DNA of 64,000 nt, from assembly GCA_040119125.1 (NCBI GenBank), contig JBEDTR010000005.1, positions 1 through 64,000 on the forward strand, read 5' to 3'. A program made the translations under genes and the position numbers. Source of the stretch: Pacificitalea sp040119125 (GTDB taxonomy: Bacteria; Pseudomonadota; Alphaproteobacteria; Rhodobacterales; Rhodobacteraceae). The notes below the pieces were generated by a model, which was given only the letters and a program-made list of their open reading frames with translations, was not told where the DNA came from and did no database searches. Shown in pieces: positions 1-8,213 of the stretch (position 1 is its first letter; the number at the start of each line of letters is the position of its first letter).

Positions 1-113
1 TGCGACCCACCACAGTTCGGAAAGGCCCGTCCTCCTCCCTGGGCCTTCTGATACCGGCGACGGCCCCTCCTCCTCCCTGAGGTCGTCGCCCCTCATTCCG
101 GGACGCATCACGA
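1..113 (+). ncRNA. CcsR/cuckoo-like small RNA, unit 1
   Basis: Two hairpins are visible. The first has a 7-bp stem (22-28 with 41-47) and a 12-nt loop containing CCTCCTCCC. The second has a 10-bp stem with one G-T pair (56-65 with 81-90) and a loop that again contains CCTCCTCCC. Paired hairpins with this loop motif are the hallmark of the CcsR (conserved CCUCCUCCC motif stress-induced RNA) or cuckoo RNA family, known from Rhodobacter sphaeroides. There, tandem copies are processed from a stress-induced transcript that starts with a small DUF1127 gene. That gene, if present, lies left of the window. The precise processed ends cannot be told from sequence. Confidence 0.8.
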
Positions 114-226
114 TGCGACCCACCACAGTTCGGAAAGGCCCGTCCTCCTCCCTGGGCCTTCTGATACCGGCGACGGCCCCTCCTCCTCCCTGAGGTCGTC
201 GCCCCTTATTCCGGGACACATCACGA
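114..226 (+). ncRNA. CcsR/cuckoo-like small RNA, unit 2
   Basis: A near-perfect copy of unit 1. Hairpin 1 pairs 135-141 with 154-160 and hairpin 2 pairs 169-178 with 194-203. Both loops keep CCTCCTCCC, which matches the anti-Shine-Dalgarno sequence of 16S rRNA and could base-pair with ribosome binding sites of target mRNAs. No promoter is seen between units, which fits processing from one long precursor. Confidence 0.8.
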
Positions 227-326
227 TGTGACCCACCACAGTTCGGAAAGGCCCGTCCTCCTCCCTGGGCCTTCTGATACCGGCGCCGGTCTCTCCTCCT
301 CCCTGAGACCGGCGCTTTTCTATTTT
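227..326 (+). ncRNA. CcsR/cuckoo-like small RNA, unit 3 (terminal)
   Basis: Hairpin 1 (248-254 with 267-273) is identical to the other units. Hairpin 2 has a different stem sequence, 283-293 with 305-315, giving 11 perfect pairs. Both arms changed together relative to units 1 and 2, while the CCTCCTCCC loop was kept. A T-rich stretch follows directly, so this hairpin also works as the terminator of the array. Confidence 0.8.
283..325 (+). terminator. Rho-independent terminator of the sRNA array
   Basis: An 11-bp GC-rich stem with an 11-nt loop is followed by TTTTCTATTTT on the plus strand. It doubles as the second hairpin of unit 3. Confidence 0.8.
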
Positions 327-357
327 CTAGACATTGCAATCGCGCATGACGTCAGGC

Positions 358-379
358 GCGCCCGTCGATCAACGGGCGC
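358..379. other. Isolated stem-loop between sRNA array and uvrD
   Basis: Bases 358-365 and 372-379 form an 8-bp perfect stem around a 6-nt loop. Neither strand has a T-run after it. It could help end uvrD transcription, but this is weak. Nothing else is recognised between 327 and 476. Confidence 0.3.
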
Positions 380-476
380 TCTGCGGTCGTGTTCATGTCG
401 GATATGCACAGCCCGATCCGCGCGGGATCAGGGCGGTGGAACTGGACGCGATTAGGGGGTCAGGCCGGGCAGCCCG

Positions 477-2849
477 TCAAAAGGGCACGTCGTCAGCCGC
501 ATCGGCTGAAATCACGAATTTCGCGACGATCTTCTTGCGCCCCGCCTTATCGAACGCGACTTCAAGCTTGTCACCTTCGATATCCGCGATCACGCCGTAA
601 CCGAATTTCTGATGGAATACCCGGTCGCCCGTGGAGAAAGCCGACACGGCGGTCATGTCGATCACCATATTGCGGCTCTCCTGCGGCTGGGCCATGCCAC
701 GCTGCGCACCACGCGCCTGCAACCGCTTCCAGCCCGGCGAATTGTAGACATTCGCCGAGGCCACGCGCTGCTCGATGCCACTGCTGAAGCTGCTGTCCAT
801 ACCTGCAGCGCCATAGCCGCCACCATATAATCCGGGCGGGGTCAGCACATCGACATGCTCTTCAGGCAGCTCATCGATAAAGCGCGACGGCAGCGCCGAT
901 TGCCACTGCCCATAGATCCGACGATTGGCGGCAAAGGAAATGGTGCATAGTTCCTCTGCGCGGGTGATGCCGACATAGGCAAGACGCCGTTCTTCCTCGA
1001 GCCCCTTCAGGCCCTGTTCATCCATCGCGCGCTGCGAGGGGAACAGGCCGTCTTCCCAGCCCGGCAGGAAGACCGCAGGAAATTCCAGACCCTTGGCACC
1101 GTGCAGCGTCATGATCGACACTTTCGGCCCGCCTTCTTCGGTCTCGTTATCCATGATCAGCGCGACATGTTCGAGGAATCCCTGCAGATTCTCGAAATTC
1201 TCCAGCGCCTTGACCAGTTCCTTAAGATTTTCCAAACGACCCGGTGCCTCGGGCGTCTTGTCGTTTTGCCAATGCGCAACGTAGCCCGATTCCTCAAGGA
1301 TCGCCTCAGCCAGTTCAACATGGCTTTCGCGCCCATCAAGGACAGCACCGTGCCAGCGTCCAAACCCGTCGAGCAGCGCGGTCAGCTGTCCTTTCGCACG
1401 CCCGCCCAGATCGCCGGCGGCCAGAACGAGCCGCGCGCCCTCGAACAATGACACGCCATTGGCCCGTGCCGCGACCTGCATCTTCTGAATCGCCTTTTCG
1501 CCCAAGCCGCGCTTGGGCGTGTTCACGATCCGCTCGAAGGCAAGGTCATCATCGGGCGAGACGGCCACCCGGAAATAGGCCATCGCATCGCGAATTTCGA
1601 GCCGTTCGTAAAACCGTGGCCCTCCGATCACCCGATACGGCAGGCCGATGGTCAGAAACCGGTCCTCAAAGGCGCGCATCTGGTGGCTGGCCCGGACAAG
1701 GATCGCACATTGATCGAGGTTAAAGGGCCGCAGGCCGCGCGTGCCCTGCTGCATCGATTCCAGCTCTTCACCGATCCAGCGGGCTTCCTCCTCGCCGTCC
1801 CAATGGCCGATCAGGCGAACCTTCTCGCCATCCTCCGCCTCGGTCCAGAGAGTTTTGCCCAGCCGTCCCTGATTGGCCGCGATGACGCCAGATGCTGCGG
1901 CAAGGATATGCGGGGTCGAGCGGTAGTTCTGCTCTAGCCGGATCACCCGCGCGCCGGGAAAATCCTTCTCGAACCGCAGAATGTTGCCCACTTCGGCCCC
2001 GCGCCAGCCATAGATCGATTGGTCATCGTCGCCCACGCAGCAGATATTGCGATGCTCGGACGCCAAAAGCCGCAGCCACAAATACTGCGCGACGTTGGTA
2101 TCTTGATACTCATCAACCATGATGAAGCGGAACCAGCGCCGATATTGCGCAAGCACGTCGTCATGGGTCTGGAAGATCACCAGCATATGCAGCAGCAAAT
2201 CACCGAAATCGACGGCGTTCAGATTGCGCAATCGCTCTTGATAGGCCGCGTAAAGCGCGGGGCCTTTTCCGTCAAAGGCGCTCGCTTCGGCGGCGGGAAT
2301 GCGATCCGGTGTCCGGGCCTGATTTTTCCAGCCGTCGATGATCCCGGCGAGCTGACGTGCCGGCCAGCGTTTTTCGTCGATATTGGCTGCCGAAATCAGC
2401 TGTTTGAGCAGGCGGATCTGATCGTCTGTGTCGAGGATGGTGAAATTCGGCTTTAGCCCGACAAGTTCGGCATGGCGGCGCAGCAGCTTGACGCAGATCG
2501 CGTGGAACGTGCCAAGCCACGGCATGCCCTCGACCGTTTCACCCAGATGCCGGGCCACGCGATTCTTCATCTCGCGCGCGGCTTTGTTGGTGAACGTCAC
2601 CGCAAGGATCTCATGCGGGCGGGCGGTGCCGGTGCGCAGCAAATGCGCGATCCGGGTCGTCAGCGCCTTGGTCTTGCCCGTGCCCGCGCCGGCCAGCATC
2701 AAAACCGGACCATCCAGCGCCTCGACCGCCTCGCGCTGCGCGGGGTTGAGGTCGTTCAGATAAGGGTGGGCCTGCGCGCCCATGGCGCGTTGCGATAGCG
2801 GCATGCGGGCCGCCGCCTCAAAGGCGTCGCTGTCATCATAGCTGCTCAT
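477..2849 (-). CDS. uvrD: DNA helicase II, UvrD/PcrA family
   Basis: A 790-aa superfamily 1A 3'-5' DNA helicase that unwinds DNA in nucleotide excision repair and mismatch repair. The Walker A motif AGAGTGKT sits at about residues 53-60 and the Walker B type motif VDEYQDTN near residue 246. The usual UvrD motifs follow, including GDDDQSIYGWRGA. The last 50 residues form the Tudor-like tail of PcrA/UvrD proteins, which contacts RNA polymerase. The length is slightly above the E. coli enzyme (720 aa). The ATG at 2849 has no strong ribosome binding site. A GTTC-N7-GTTC LexA box lies 42 bp upstream, so SOS control is likely. Confidence 0.96.
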   Translation of the reverse strand: MSSYDDSDAFEAAARMPLSQRAMGAQAHPYLNDLNPAQREAVEALDGPVLMLAGAGTGKTKALTTRIAHLLRTGTARPHEILAVTFTNKAAREMKNRVARHLGETVEGMPWLGTFHAICVKLLRRHAELVGLKPNFTILDTDDQIRLLKQLISAANIDEKRWPARQLAGIIDGWKNQARTPDRIPAAEASAFDGKGPALYAAYQERLRNLNAVDFGDLLLHMLVIFQTHDDVLAQYRRWFRFIMVDEYQDTNVAQYLWLRLLASEHRNICCVGDDDQSIYGWRGAEVGNILRFEKDFPGARVIRLEQNYRSTPHILAAASGVIAANQGRLGKTLWTEAEDGEKVRLIGHWDGEEEARWIGEELESMQQGTRGLRPFNLDQCAILVRASHQMRAFEDRFLTIGLPYRVIGGPRFYERLEIRDAMAYFRVAVSPDDDLAFERIVNTPKRGLGEKAIQKMQVAARANGVSLFEGARLVLAAGDLGGRAKGQLTALLDGFGRWHGAVLDGRESHVELAEAILEESGYVAHWQNDKTPEAPGRLENLKELVKALENFENLQGFLEHVALIMDNETEEGGPKVSIMTLHGAKGLEFPAVFLPGWEDGLFPSQRAMDEQGLKGLEEERRLAYVGITRAEELCTISFAANRRIYGQWQSALPSRFIDELPEEHVDVLTPPGLYGGGYGAAGMDSSFSSGIEQRVASANVYNSPGWKRLQARGAQRGMAQPQESRNMVIDMTAVSAFSTGDRVFHQKFGYGVIADIEGDKLEVAFDKAGRKKIVAKFVISADAADDVPF

Positions 2850-2890
2850 GGTGCCAATCTAGCCCAAGCCGCGCGGTAGGGAAAGTGCAT

Positions 2891-2905
2891 GTTCGCGCTC
2901 CGTTC
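2891..2905. promoter_or_regulatory. LexA (SOS) box upstream of uvrD
   Basis: GTTC (2891-2894) and GTTC (2902-2905) are separated by exactly 7 bases. This direct repeat is the established LexA operator of alphaproteobacteria such as R. sphaeroides. It sits 42 bp before the uvrD start codon, a fitting place for a repressor of a known SOS gene. Confidence 0.75.
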
Positions 2906-2930
2906 GCATCAATCCGCAGAGTGACAGGTT

Positions 2931-3410
2931 TCAGCGGATGGGTTTGGGGCGGGGCCTGATCTGTGCGCCCGCGCCTTCGGTCAGATCACATTGGCTGCGC
3001 GCGGAGGCTTCCCGAGGCAGATCGTCCAATCGTTTGTCGCTGCCCGCCGCGCGGAACGGCGCGGTGGCCGCCCAGCGTTGGATAAAATCCTCCGAGCATC
3101 GGGCATAGGACACACCTGCGGCGCGGGTGACCTGACGCATCTCATATTCGAATCGCCCTTCGAACCCATCGCGATCAATCAGCACCACCATCGGTTTCTT
3201 GCCCGTCAGAAATGCCGCGAACAGCGCTTGATGCACGCTGTCGCGGGACGAGGCTTTCTGATCCAGCCCCACTTCGATCACATGCGTGTCCGTTTCGCAG
3301 TCGATGCGGACATAGCGCTTCTGCTCATAGCTGTCGAAATAGTGCCGCGTCTCGGTCTCGCTGCCTGCGAGGAACGCGCAGAGCAACGCCGCCAGTTCCA
3401 CTTCGCCCAT
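2931..3410 (-). CDS. Conserved hypothetical protein
   Basis: A protein of 159 aa from the first ATG, with no domain that I can name. It has no signal peptide or membrane span; the first 80 residues alternate charged and hydrophobic stretches like a mixed alpha/beta fold, and the C-terminus is Arg/Pro rich. The frame stays open upstream to a stop at 3495-3497, and those extra 28 codons (ending GQGEGRI before the ATG) look coding but contain no ATG, GTG or TTG. The true start may be a rare ATT at 3488 or the ATG at 3410. It lies downstream of the divergent pth and upstream of uvrD on the same strand. Confidence 0.6.
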   Translation of the reverse strand: MGEVELAALLCAFLAGSETETRHYFDSYEQKRYVRIDCETDTHVIEVGLDQKASSRDSVHQALFAAFLTGKKPMVVLIDRDGFEGRFEYEMRQVTRAAGVSYARCSEDFIQRWAATAPFRAAGSDKRLDDLPREASARSQCDLTEGAGAQIRPRPKPIR

Positions 3411-3598
3411 GATCCGGCCCTCACCCTGTCCAAGGATCGCGTCATAGGCGTTTCGCGAAGTGGCGAATAGCCCTGTATCCGCGGCAATTAGCTTTCAATG
3501 TAACCAGTCATGGGCCGTCAGGGTTTGCATGGCTTTCCTTTCAGCGTGTATTTCGGCAGGAAGGCGGCACCCCACGCCCCGTAGAAAGGACATGCGCC

Positions 3599-4330
3599 AT
3601 GATGATTTTTGCCGGTCTCGGAAATCCGGGCGCGAAATATGCGCGCACGCGGCACAATATTGGTTTCATGGCGGTGGAACGCATTGCCGAAGATCACGGG
3701 TTTGCGCCATGGCGCGGCAAGTTTCAGGGATCGGTGAGCGAAGGCACATTGGGCGGCGAGAAGGTGATCTTGCTGAAGCCGGAAACCTTCATGAACCTGT
3801 CGGGTCAGTCGGTGGGCGAAGCGTTGCGGTTCTATAAGCTCGATGCCGGTGACCTCACCGTTTTTCACGACGAACTCGACCTTGCCCCCGGCAAACTGCG
3901 GCTAAAGCAGGGTGGCGGTCATGCGGGGCATAATGGTCTGCGCTCGATCCATCAGCATGCCGGGCCGGACTATGCGCGGGTCCGGCTGGGCATCGGCCAT
4001 CCGGGCCGCAAGGAGGCTGTCGCGGGCTATGTCCTGCATGAATTCGCCAAGGCGGATGAGGCATGGCTCGATGACCTGTTGCGGGGCATTGCGGATGGTG
4101 CACCAGCATTGGCGCGCGGCGATGGTCCCGGGTTTCAGAACGCGGTCGCACGGCGCGTCGCACCGGCGCGCAGTTCAGGCGGAACGCGGGGGCCGAAACC
4201 GTCCGAGGCCGCGCCTCAGGGCGCCGCTGCGCCTGCCGCCAAACCCGCACAAAAACCAAAGCCCACACCCGCGCCAGACATACCAGATGCGCGCAGCCCA
4301 TTGCAAAGGCTCGCTGACAAGTTCCGCTGA
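3599..4330 (+). CDS. pth: Peptidyl-tRNA hydrolase
   Basis: Cleaves peptidyl-tRNA released by stalled or drop-off ribosomes, recycling tRNA in the cytoplasm. The N-terminal FAGLGNPG motif and RTRHNIGF with the catalytic His (residue 19) are present, as is the FHDELDL motif with the conserved Asp near residue 92. The family core is about 190 aa; this protein has 243, the extra being a Pro/Ala/Lys-rich tail from about residue 190, probably disordered. AAAGGA lies 8 bases before the ATG at 3599. The next codon is also ATG. Confidence 0.96.
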   Translation: MMIFAGLGNPGAKYARTRHNIGFMAVERIAEDHGFAPWRGKFQGSVSEGTLGGEKVILLKPETFMNLSGQSVGEALRFYKLDAGDLTVFHDELDLAPGKLRLKQGGGHAGHNGLRSIHQHAGPDYARVRLGIGHPGRKEAVAGYVLHEFAKADEAWLDDLLRGIADGAPALARGDGPGFQNAVARRVAPARSSGGTRGPKPSEAAPQGAAAPAAKPAQKPKPTPAPDIPDARSPLQRLADKFR

Positions 4331-4334
4331 GCGG

Positions 4335-5360
4335 TCAACCTTTGAGGGCGGGCGATGCCGGGGTGATGCGGCGGTTTAGGACCGCCTCGCGCCATGTGAT
4401 GAAGCTGATCGCGCCAAGAACCAGACCGCCGCCGATCACGACCCAGATATCGACGGCCTCTCCGAACAGCGCCGCCCCCAGCACCACGGATAAGATCAGC
4501 TGGAGAAAGGTGATGGGCTGGGTCACGGCCATGGGGGCCGCGCGGAACGCAAAGGTCATGAACAGATGCCCGGCGGAGGCAAACCCCGCACAGATCAGCA
4601 GCCAAAACACCTCCTCCCCCGTGGGCGGTATCCAGTGGAGCCACGCGAAAGGGGCAAGCCCGATGGCCACGGTGATCGACAAGATTGCGACAACGACCAC
4701 AGGCTCGGCCAGCGCTGTCAGCCGTTTCGCGGTCAGGTAGGAGCAGGCGAATAGCGACGCGGTGGCCAACATCGCGAAATGCCCCGGCTCCAATTCGCGC
4801 ATACCGGGGCGCAGGATGATGAGCGTGCCGACCAGCGCGACGCCGATCGCCAATATCCGCCGGACCGCCATGCGCTCCCCGAAAAACAGCACCGCGCCGA
4901 TGGTGACCAGAACTGGCGAAAGATAGTTAAGCGCCGTCACCTCGGCCATCGTGATCCGGGCCATTGCATAAAACCATGACATCACGCCCAGCGTATGCAC
5001 CGCCGCCCGAAACCCGTAGAGCCGCGCCAGTTGGCCGGTGACCGGGGTGCGCAGCAGCTTCGGCAAAATCGGCAGGAAAAACACCGATCCAATCGCATAA
5101 CGGAGAAACGCGGATTCCGCTGCCGGTATCCTTCCGCCGACATATTTGACCGTCGCCGTCACGCCCACCATGCAAAAGCCGGTCGCCACCATCCACAGCA
5201 CCCCGGCCAGAGGTGAGCCTGCCGATTGAGCCGCGCCGGGGCCGGACGCGGTCACCGGCGGCGCGGCTGCGGGCGTTCCGGTGCCGGGTGCCGCGCGGTC
5301 ACGGCGGTCGGTGGCTTCAGATGGGGTGGAGGTGCGCGGCGCCTCGGACTGATCGGTCAT
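4335..5360 (-). CDS. DMT superfamily (EamA) permease
   Basis: A 10-TM drug/metabolite transporter with two EamA repeats, most like the RhaT/SAM-type exporters of Rhodobacterales. The substrate cannot be read from the sequence. Start chosen at the ATG 5360 (341 aa); a GTG six codons upstream is possible. The first 45 residues are a Pro/Ala/Thr-rich, probably cytoplasmic tail. Hydrophobic segments then run to the C-terminus, the first including GVLWMVATGFCMVG. It is convergent with pth, with only a few bases between the two stop codons. Confidence 0.85.
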   Translation of the reverse strand: MTDQSEAPRTSTPSEATDRRDRAAPGTGTPAAAPPVTASGPGAAQSAGSPLAGVLWMVATGFCMVGVTATVKYVGGRIPAAESAFLRYAIGSVFFLPILPKLLRTPVTGQLARLYGFRAAVHTLGVMSWFYAMARITMAEVTALNYLSPVLVTIGAVLFFGERMAVRRILAIGVALVGTLIILRPGMRELEPGHFAMLATASLFACSYLTAKRLTALAEPVVVVAILSITVAIGLAPFAWLHWIPPTGEEVFWLLICAGFASAGHLFMTFAFRAAPMAVTQPITFLQLILSVVLGAALFGEAVDIWVVIGGGLVLGAISFITWREAVLNRRITPASPALKG

Positions 5361-5426
5361 GGCGGGACAATCCCCCACCCCGAACAGCCACGCAAGGAAA
5401 TCCGTGCTGCAAGCAGATAATTTTGC

Positions 5427-6032
5427 CTAACCCCCCAGCACCAGCGACAACGCGATCACAAGCATCGTCACCGCCACCGCCACGTCCAACGCGCGCCACG
5501 CGGCGGGCCGGGCAAAGAATGGCGCCAGCAGGCGCGCGCCGAAGCCCAGCGCCATAAAGAAACACAAGGACGCCAGCATGGCCCCCGCGCCGAATTCCCA
5601 GCGATCAGCGCCAAACTGGGCCGAGATCGAGCCCAGCAGCAGCACAGTGTCGAGATAGACATGCGGATTGGCCCAGGTCAGCATCAGGCAGGTGGCCAAG
5701 ACCGGCCATAACCGCTGCGCCCCCTGCCCGTCGGGGTCGAGCGCTTCGGCCGGACCCATCGCACGGCGCAGGGCCAGCATTCCGTAAACCACTAGAAAAG
5801 CCGCGCCCGCGTAGCGCATCAAAGGCCCGATCCATGGCGCGCTTTCAAATATCACTGACGCCCCAGCGACACCTGCGGCAATCAACAAGGCGTCAGACCC
5901 CGCACAGATCGCCACCAGCGGCAGCACATGGCTGCGCCGCAATCCGTGGCGCAGCACATAGGCATTCTGCGCGCCAATCGCCATGATCAGTCCAAAGCCG
6001 AGGCTGAAACCGCTGATGAACGCTTGAGACAT
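5427..6032 (-). CDS. argO: LysE/ArgO family amino-acid exporter
   Basis: A 201-aa inner-membrane exporter of basic amino acids (arginine/lysine) with about six TM segments. The N-terminal GFSLGFGLIMAIGAQNAYVL stretch is the LysE-family signature. It is transcribed divergently from the LysR gene at 6137, the classical lysE-lysG or argO-argP arrangement, in which the regulator senses the exported amino acid. The two start codons are about 105 bp apart, so they share a control region. The symbol rests on family and context; the real substrate may be Lys or Arg. Confidence 0.88.
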   Translation of the reverse strand: MSQAFISGFSLGFGLIMAIGAQNAYVLRHGLRRSHVLPLVAICAGSDALLIAAGVAGASVIFESAPWIGPLMRYAGAAFLVVYGMLALRRAMGPAEALDPDGQGAQRLWPVLATCLMLTWANPHVYLDTVLLLGSISAQFGADRWEFGAGAMLASLCFFMALGFGARLLAPFFARPAAWRALDVAVAVTMLVIALSLVLGG

Positions 6033-6136
6033 GACTGGGGCTCCGGGTGATGAGGCAGGACGACTTCGCGCTTGGCACTACCCTCACGGCCACCTAAGCT
6101 CAATTTATATGTTCTACATCCTATTAAGGACAGCTA

Positions 6137-7051
6137 ATGCTTGATTATTCGGCGCTCTTGGCTCTGGCGGCGGTGGTCGAGACCGGGAGCTTTGACCGGG
6201 CCGCCGCGCGGCTGGCCGTGACGCCTTCGGCAATTTCGCAACGGATCAAGCAGTTGGAGGAACGGACCGGCGCGGCGCTTGTGGTGCGGGGTCAGCCCTC
6301 GCGTGCCACGCCAGTCGGGGCGCGGTTGGTGCGGCATGTGAGCGAGATCGGCTTGATGGAAGCACGGCTGTCCCAAGACCTGTCAGCCGAATTGCCGGGG
6401 CCGCTGGTCTCGGAAGCTGCGCGCCCTGTGCGGATTGCCGTCAATGCCGACAGTCTGGCGACGTGGTTCATCGATGCCATGCGCGGCGCGCCGGATTACC
6501 TGTTCGATCTGGTGATCGACGATCAGGATCACTCCGCCGACTGGTTGCGCCGGGGCGAAGTGTCTGCGGCGCTCAGCGCGCATGCGGGCGTCCTCCCCGG
6601 CTGTGACCGGATCGACCTTGGCAATATGCGCTACAGGGTGGTGACCGCGCCCGGCTTTCTACGTCGTTGGTGCCCGGAGGGTGTCACCGCCGAAACCCTG
6701 TCGCGGGCCCCGGCCCTGACATATGATATGAAGGACGGGCTGCAACGCCGCTGGGCCCACGCCGTTTTCGGGGAGGAGATCGCGATGCCGACCCATTGGC
6801 TGCCCTCCTCCCACGGATTCGCCGAAGCGGCGCGGGCGGGGCTGGGCTATGGGGCCAACCCCGAATTCCTGATCCGCGACGATCTGGCCGCCGGGCGGCT
6901 TGTCGAGGTGATCCCCGACACGCCCCTTGATGTGCCGCTTGCATGGCAGGTCGGTCGGCTGATCGCGCCCGCGTTGGCGCCGCTCACCGCCTCCGTGCGC
7001 CGGGCATGGGCCACTGCGACAGAGGCGACCACCGCGACAAATACCGTCTGA
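6137..7051 (+). CDS. argP: LysR-type regulator, ArgP/LysG subfamily
   Basis: A 304-aa LysR family regulator of the ArgP (IciA/LysG) branch. The N-terminal winged helix-turn-helix runs from about residue 1 to 60 (LAAVVETGSFDRAAARL, then SAISQRIKQLEE). The rest is the periplasmic-binding-protein-like effector domain. ArgP proteins bind lysine or arginine and activate the adjacent exporter gene, which here is divergent. The ATG lies after AAGGACAG. Nothing unusual in length. Confidence 0.88.
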   Translation: MLDYSALLALAAVVETGSFDRAAARLAVTPSAISQRIKQLEERTGAALVVRGQPSRATPVGARLVRHVSEIGLMEARLSQDLSAELPGPLVSEAARPVRIAVNADSLATWFIDAMRGAPDYLFDLVIDDQDHSADWLRRGEVSAALSAHAGVLPGCDRIDLGNMRYRVVTAPGFLRRWCPEGVTAETLSRAPALTYDMKDGLQRRWAHAVFGEEIAMPTHWLPSSHGFAEAARAGLGYGANPEFLIRDDLAAGRLVEVIPDTPLDVPLAWQVGRLIAPALAPLTASVRRAWATATEATTATNTV

Positions 7052-7068
7052 CCGACGCATCGCGCGGC

Positions 7069-7635
7069 TTAGCTGGCGAGGTAATCCTCGCTCCAGCCGA
7101 GTTCACGCATCTCCATTTTGCGGGCGGGCGTGGCATCGCGGGTCAGAAATTCATCGAATTGCGGCGGCGGCGCGATTGAGGTCGCCGACAGCATGCCATG
7201 TATTTGCCCCCGGTGGTGGGTCGCGTGATGGGACATGTGCAGCAACAATTCCGGCAATGGTTCACGCTGGACCCGGTCGGGGCGGTGCACCTCCACGACG
7301 CGATCCAGATCGACAGCCGCCAGGCCTTCGCAGAAATCGATCAATCGCTGATCCACCTCGGCCTGCGCGGCGATGAGGTCGTCAAGCTCGCCAAACGGCT
7401 CGGGCGTTTCGCGATGGGCATAGCCGGTGGTGCCCCCTTCAAGCGCATCGACATAGAACAGATCGACGGTGAGAAGGTGGTTAAGCGTGGCCCGCAGCGA
7501 GGGAAAGAAACCGCTGCGCGGAGCCTCCCATTCACCGGGGGAGAGCTGGCGAAGCGTCTGGCCGAGCCGAAGATTGGTCAGACGATTGTTCCGCGCCATC
7601 AGGCGGAACGGGCGGGTCGGATCTTGAGAGTTCAT
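7069..7635 (-). CDS. DinB-family metal-binding protein
   Basis: A DinB/YfiT-like four-helix bundle of 188 aa. The metal ligands are visible: a His in the LNHLL helix near residue 50 and the cluster HHATHHRGQIH near residue 135, matching the conserved three-His site. Members are putative thiol- or glutathione-dependent transferases; DinB itself is damage-induced in Bacillus, but function here is unknown. The ATG at 7635 is chosen; GTG at 7683 and ATG at 7650 are also in frame. It is convergent with argP. Confidence 0.82.
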   Translation of the reverse strand: MNSQDPTRPFRLMARNNRLTNLRLGQTLRQLSPGEWEAPRSGFFPSLRATLNHLLTVDLFYVDALEGGTTGYAHRETPEPFGELDDLIAAQAEVDQRLIDFCEGLAAVDLDRVVEVHRPDRVQREPLPELLLHMSHHATHHRGQIHGMLSATSIAPPPQFDEFLTRDATPARKMEMRELGWSEDYLAS

Positions 7636-7738
7636 GCGCCTGTCTAGCATGCCCTGCGTCACAGAGGGAACCAGCGGCGGCACGGCCCGCGGTTAGATGA
7701 CAAAAGGGGCACGGCAGGGGGATCGGCGCACGCCATAA

Positions 7739-8146
7739 TCACCGAACGGCGGTGCCGCTCCAGCTGCGCAGGGTTTCCAGATAGATCCCGAAGGGGCGGC
7801 TGAGCAGGACCATAAAGACGATTGCGGTCAACACCGCCGCGCCAATCTCGGCCAGCGTGGCGCCCGCCACGGCGAGGGTCGTGACATAGACCGGCACCTG
7901 AAACGTGATGAAGGCCGCAATGTCCGTGAGGGTCACGTTGATCCAGCGCATGGGCCGGACCCTTGCGAAACACCAGTCGCGCCACAGGCCATAGGGCCGG
8001 GACGTGACCAACATTACGGGGATCATGATCAACCGGGCGATCAGCACCTGCGCCGGGTCCATGCCCGCGATCAACAGCTCGCTCAGCGCGGCAAAGGTGG
8101 TGAAGAACACCAAGGAAGCCGCCGTATCGACGAGGTAGCTTTTCAT
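7739..8146 (-). CDS. alaE: L-alanine exporter AlaE family
   Basis: A 135-aa membrane protein with four hydrophobic segments. The central motifs SRPYGLWRD and DIAAFITFQVPVY line up with E. coli AlaE (149 aa), an inner-membrane L-alanine exporter. The ATG at 8146 (MKSYLVDTAAS) is chosen because the longer frame would read through the terminator of yebC. Together with the LysE-type and EamA genes it makes a stretch of three exporter genes. Confidence 0.82.
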   Translation of the reverse strand: MKSYLVDTAASLVFFTTFAALSELLIAGMDPAQVLIARLIMIPVMLVTSRPYGLWRDWCFARVRPMRWINVTLTDIAAFITFQVPVYVTTLAVAGATLAEIGAAVLTAIVFMVLLSRPFGIYLETLRSWSGTAVR

Positions 8147-8184
8147 GCTGGGACGCGCGACTGCGCTGGCGCACAGCGCATGTA

Positions 8185-8213
8185 AAAAAGGGCGATCCGC
8201 TGCCGGATCGCCC
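8185..8213 (-). terminator. Rho-independent terminator of yebC
   Basis: The 10-bp perfect stem 8190-8199 / 8204-8213 has a 4-nt loop. On the minus strand it is followed by TTTTTT. It lies just beyond the yebC stop and before the alaE start. Confidence 0.85.

Larger units (their letters stand above)
1..326 (+). repeat. Tandem 113-bp repeat array (three units)
   Basis: Three head-to-tail units start at 1, 114 and 227, so the period is 113 bp. Units 1 and 2 are almost identical, differing by about two bases in the tail. Unit 3 matches through its first hairpin and then diverges in its second. Each unit holds two stem-loops whose loops carry CCTCCTCCC. The array may continue to the left, since the window begins exactly on a unit boundary. 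The period, internal hairpins and lack of spacers argue against CRISPR. Confidence 0.95.

Noticed and set aside
1..326. CRISPR array
   Set aside because: The units are 113 bp and nearly identical throughout, with internal hairpins and no unique spacers between short repeats.
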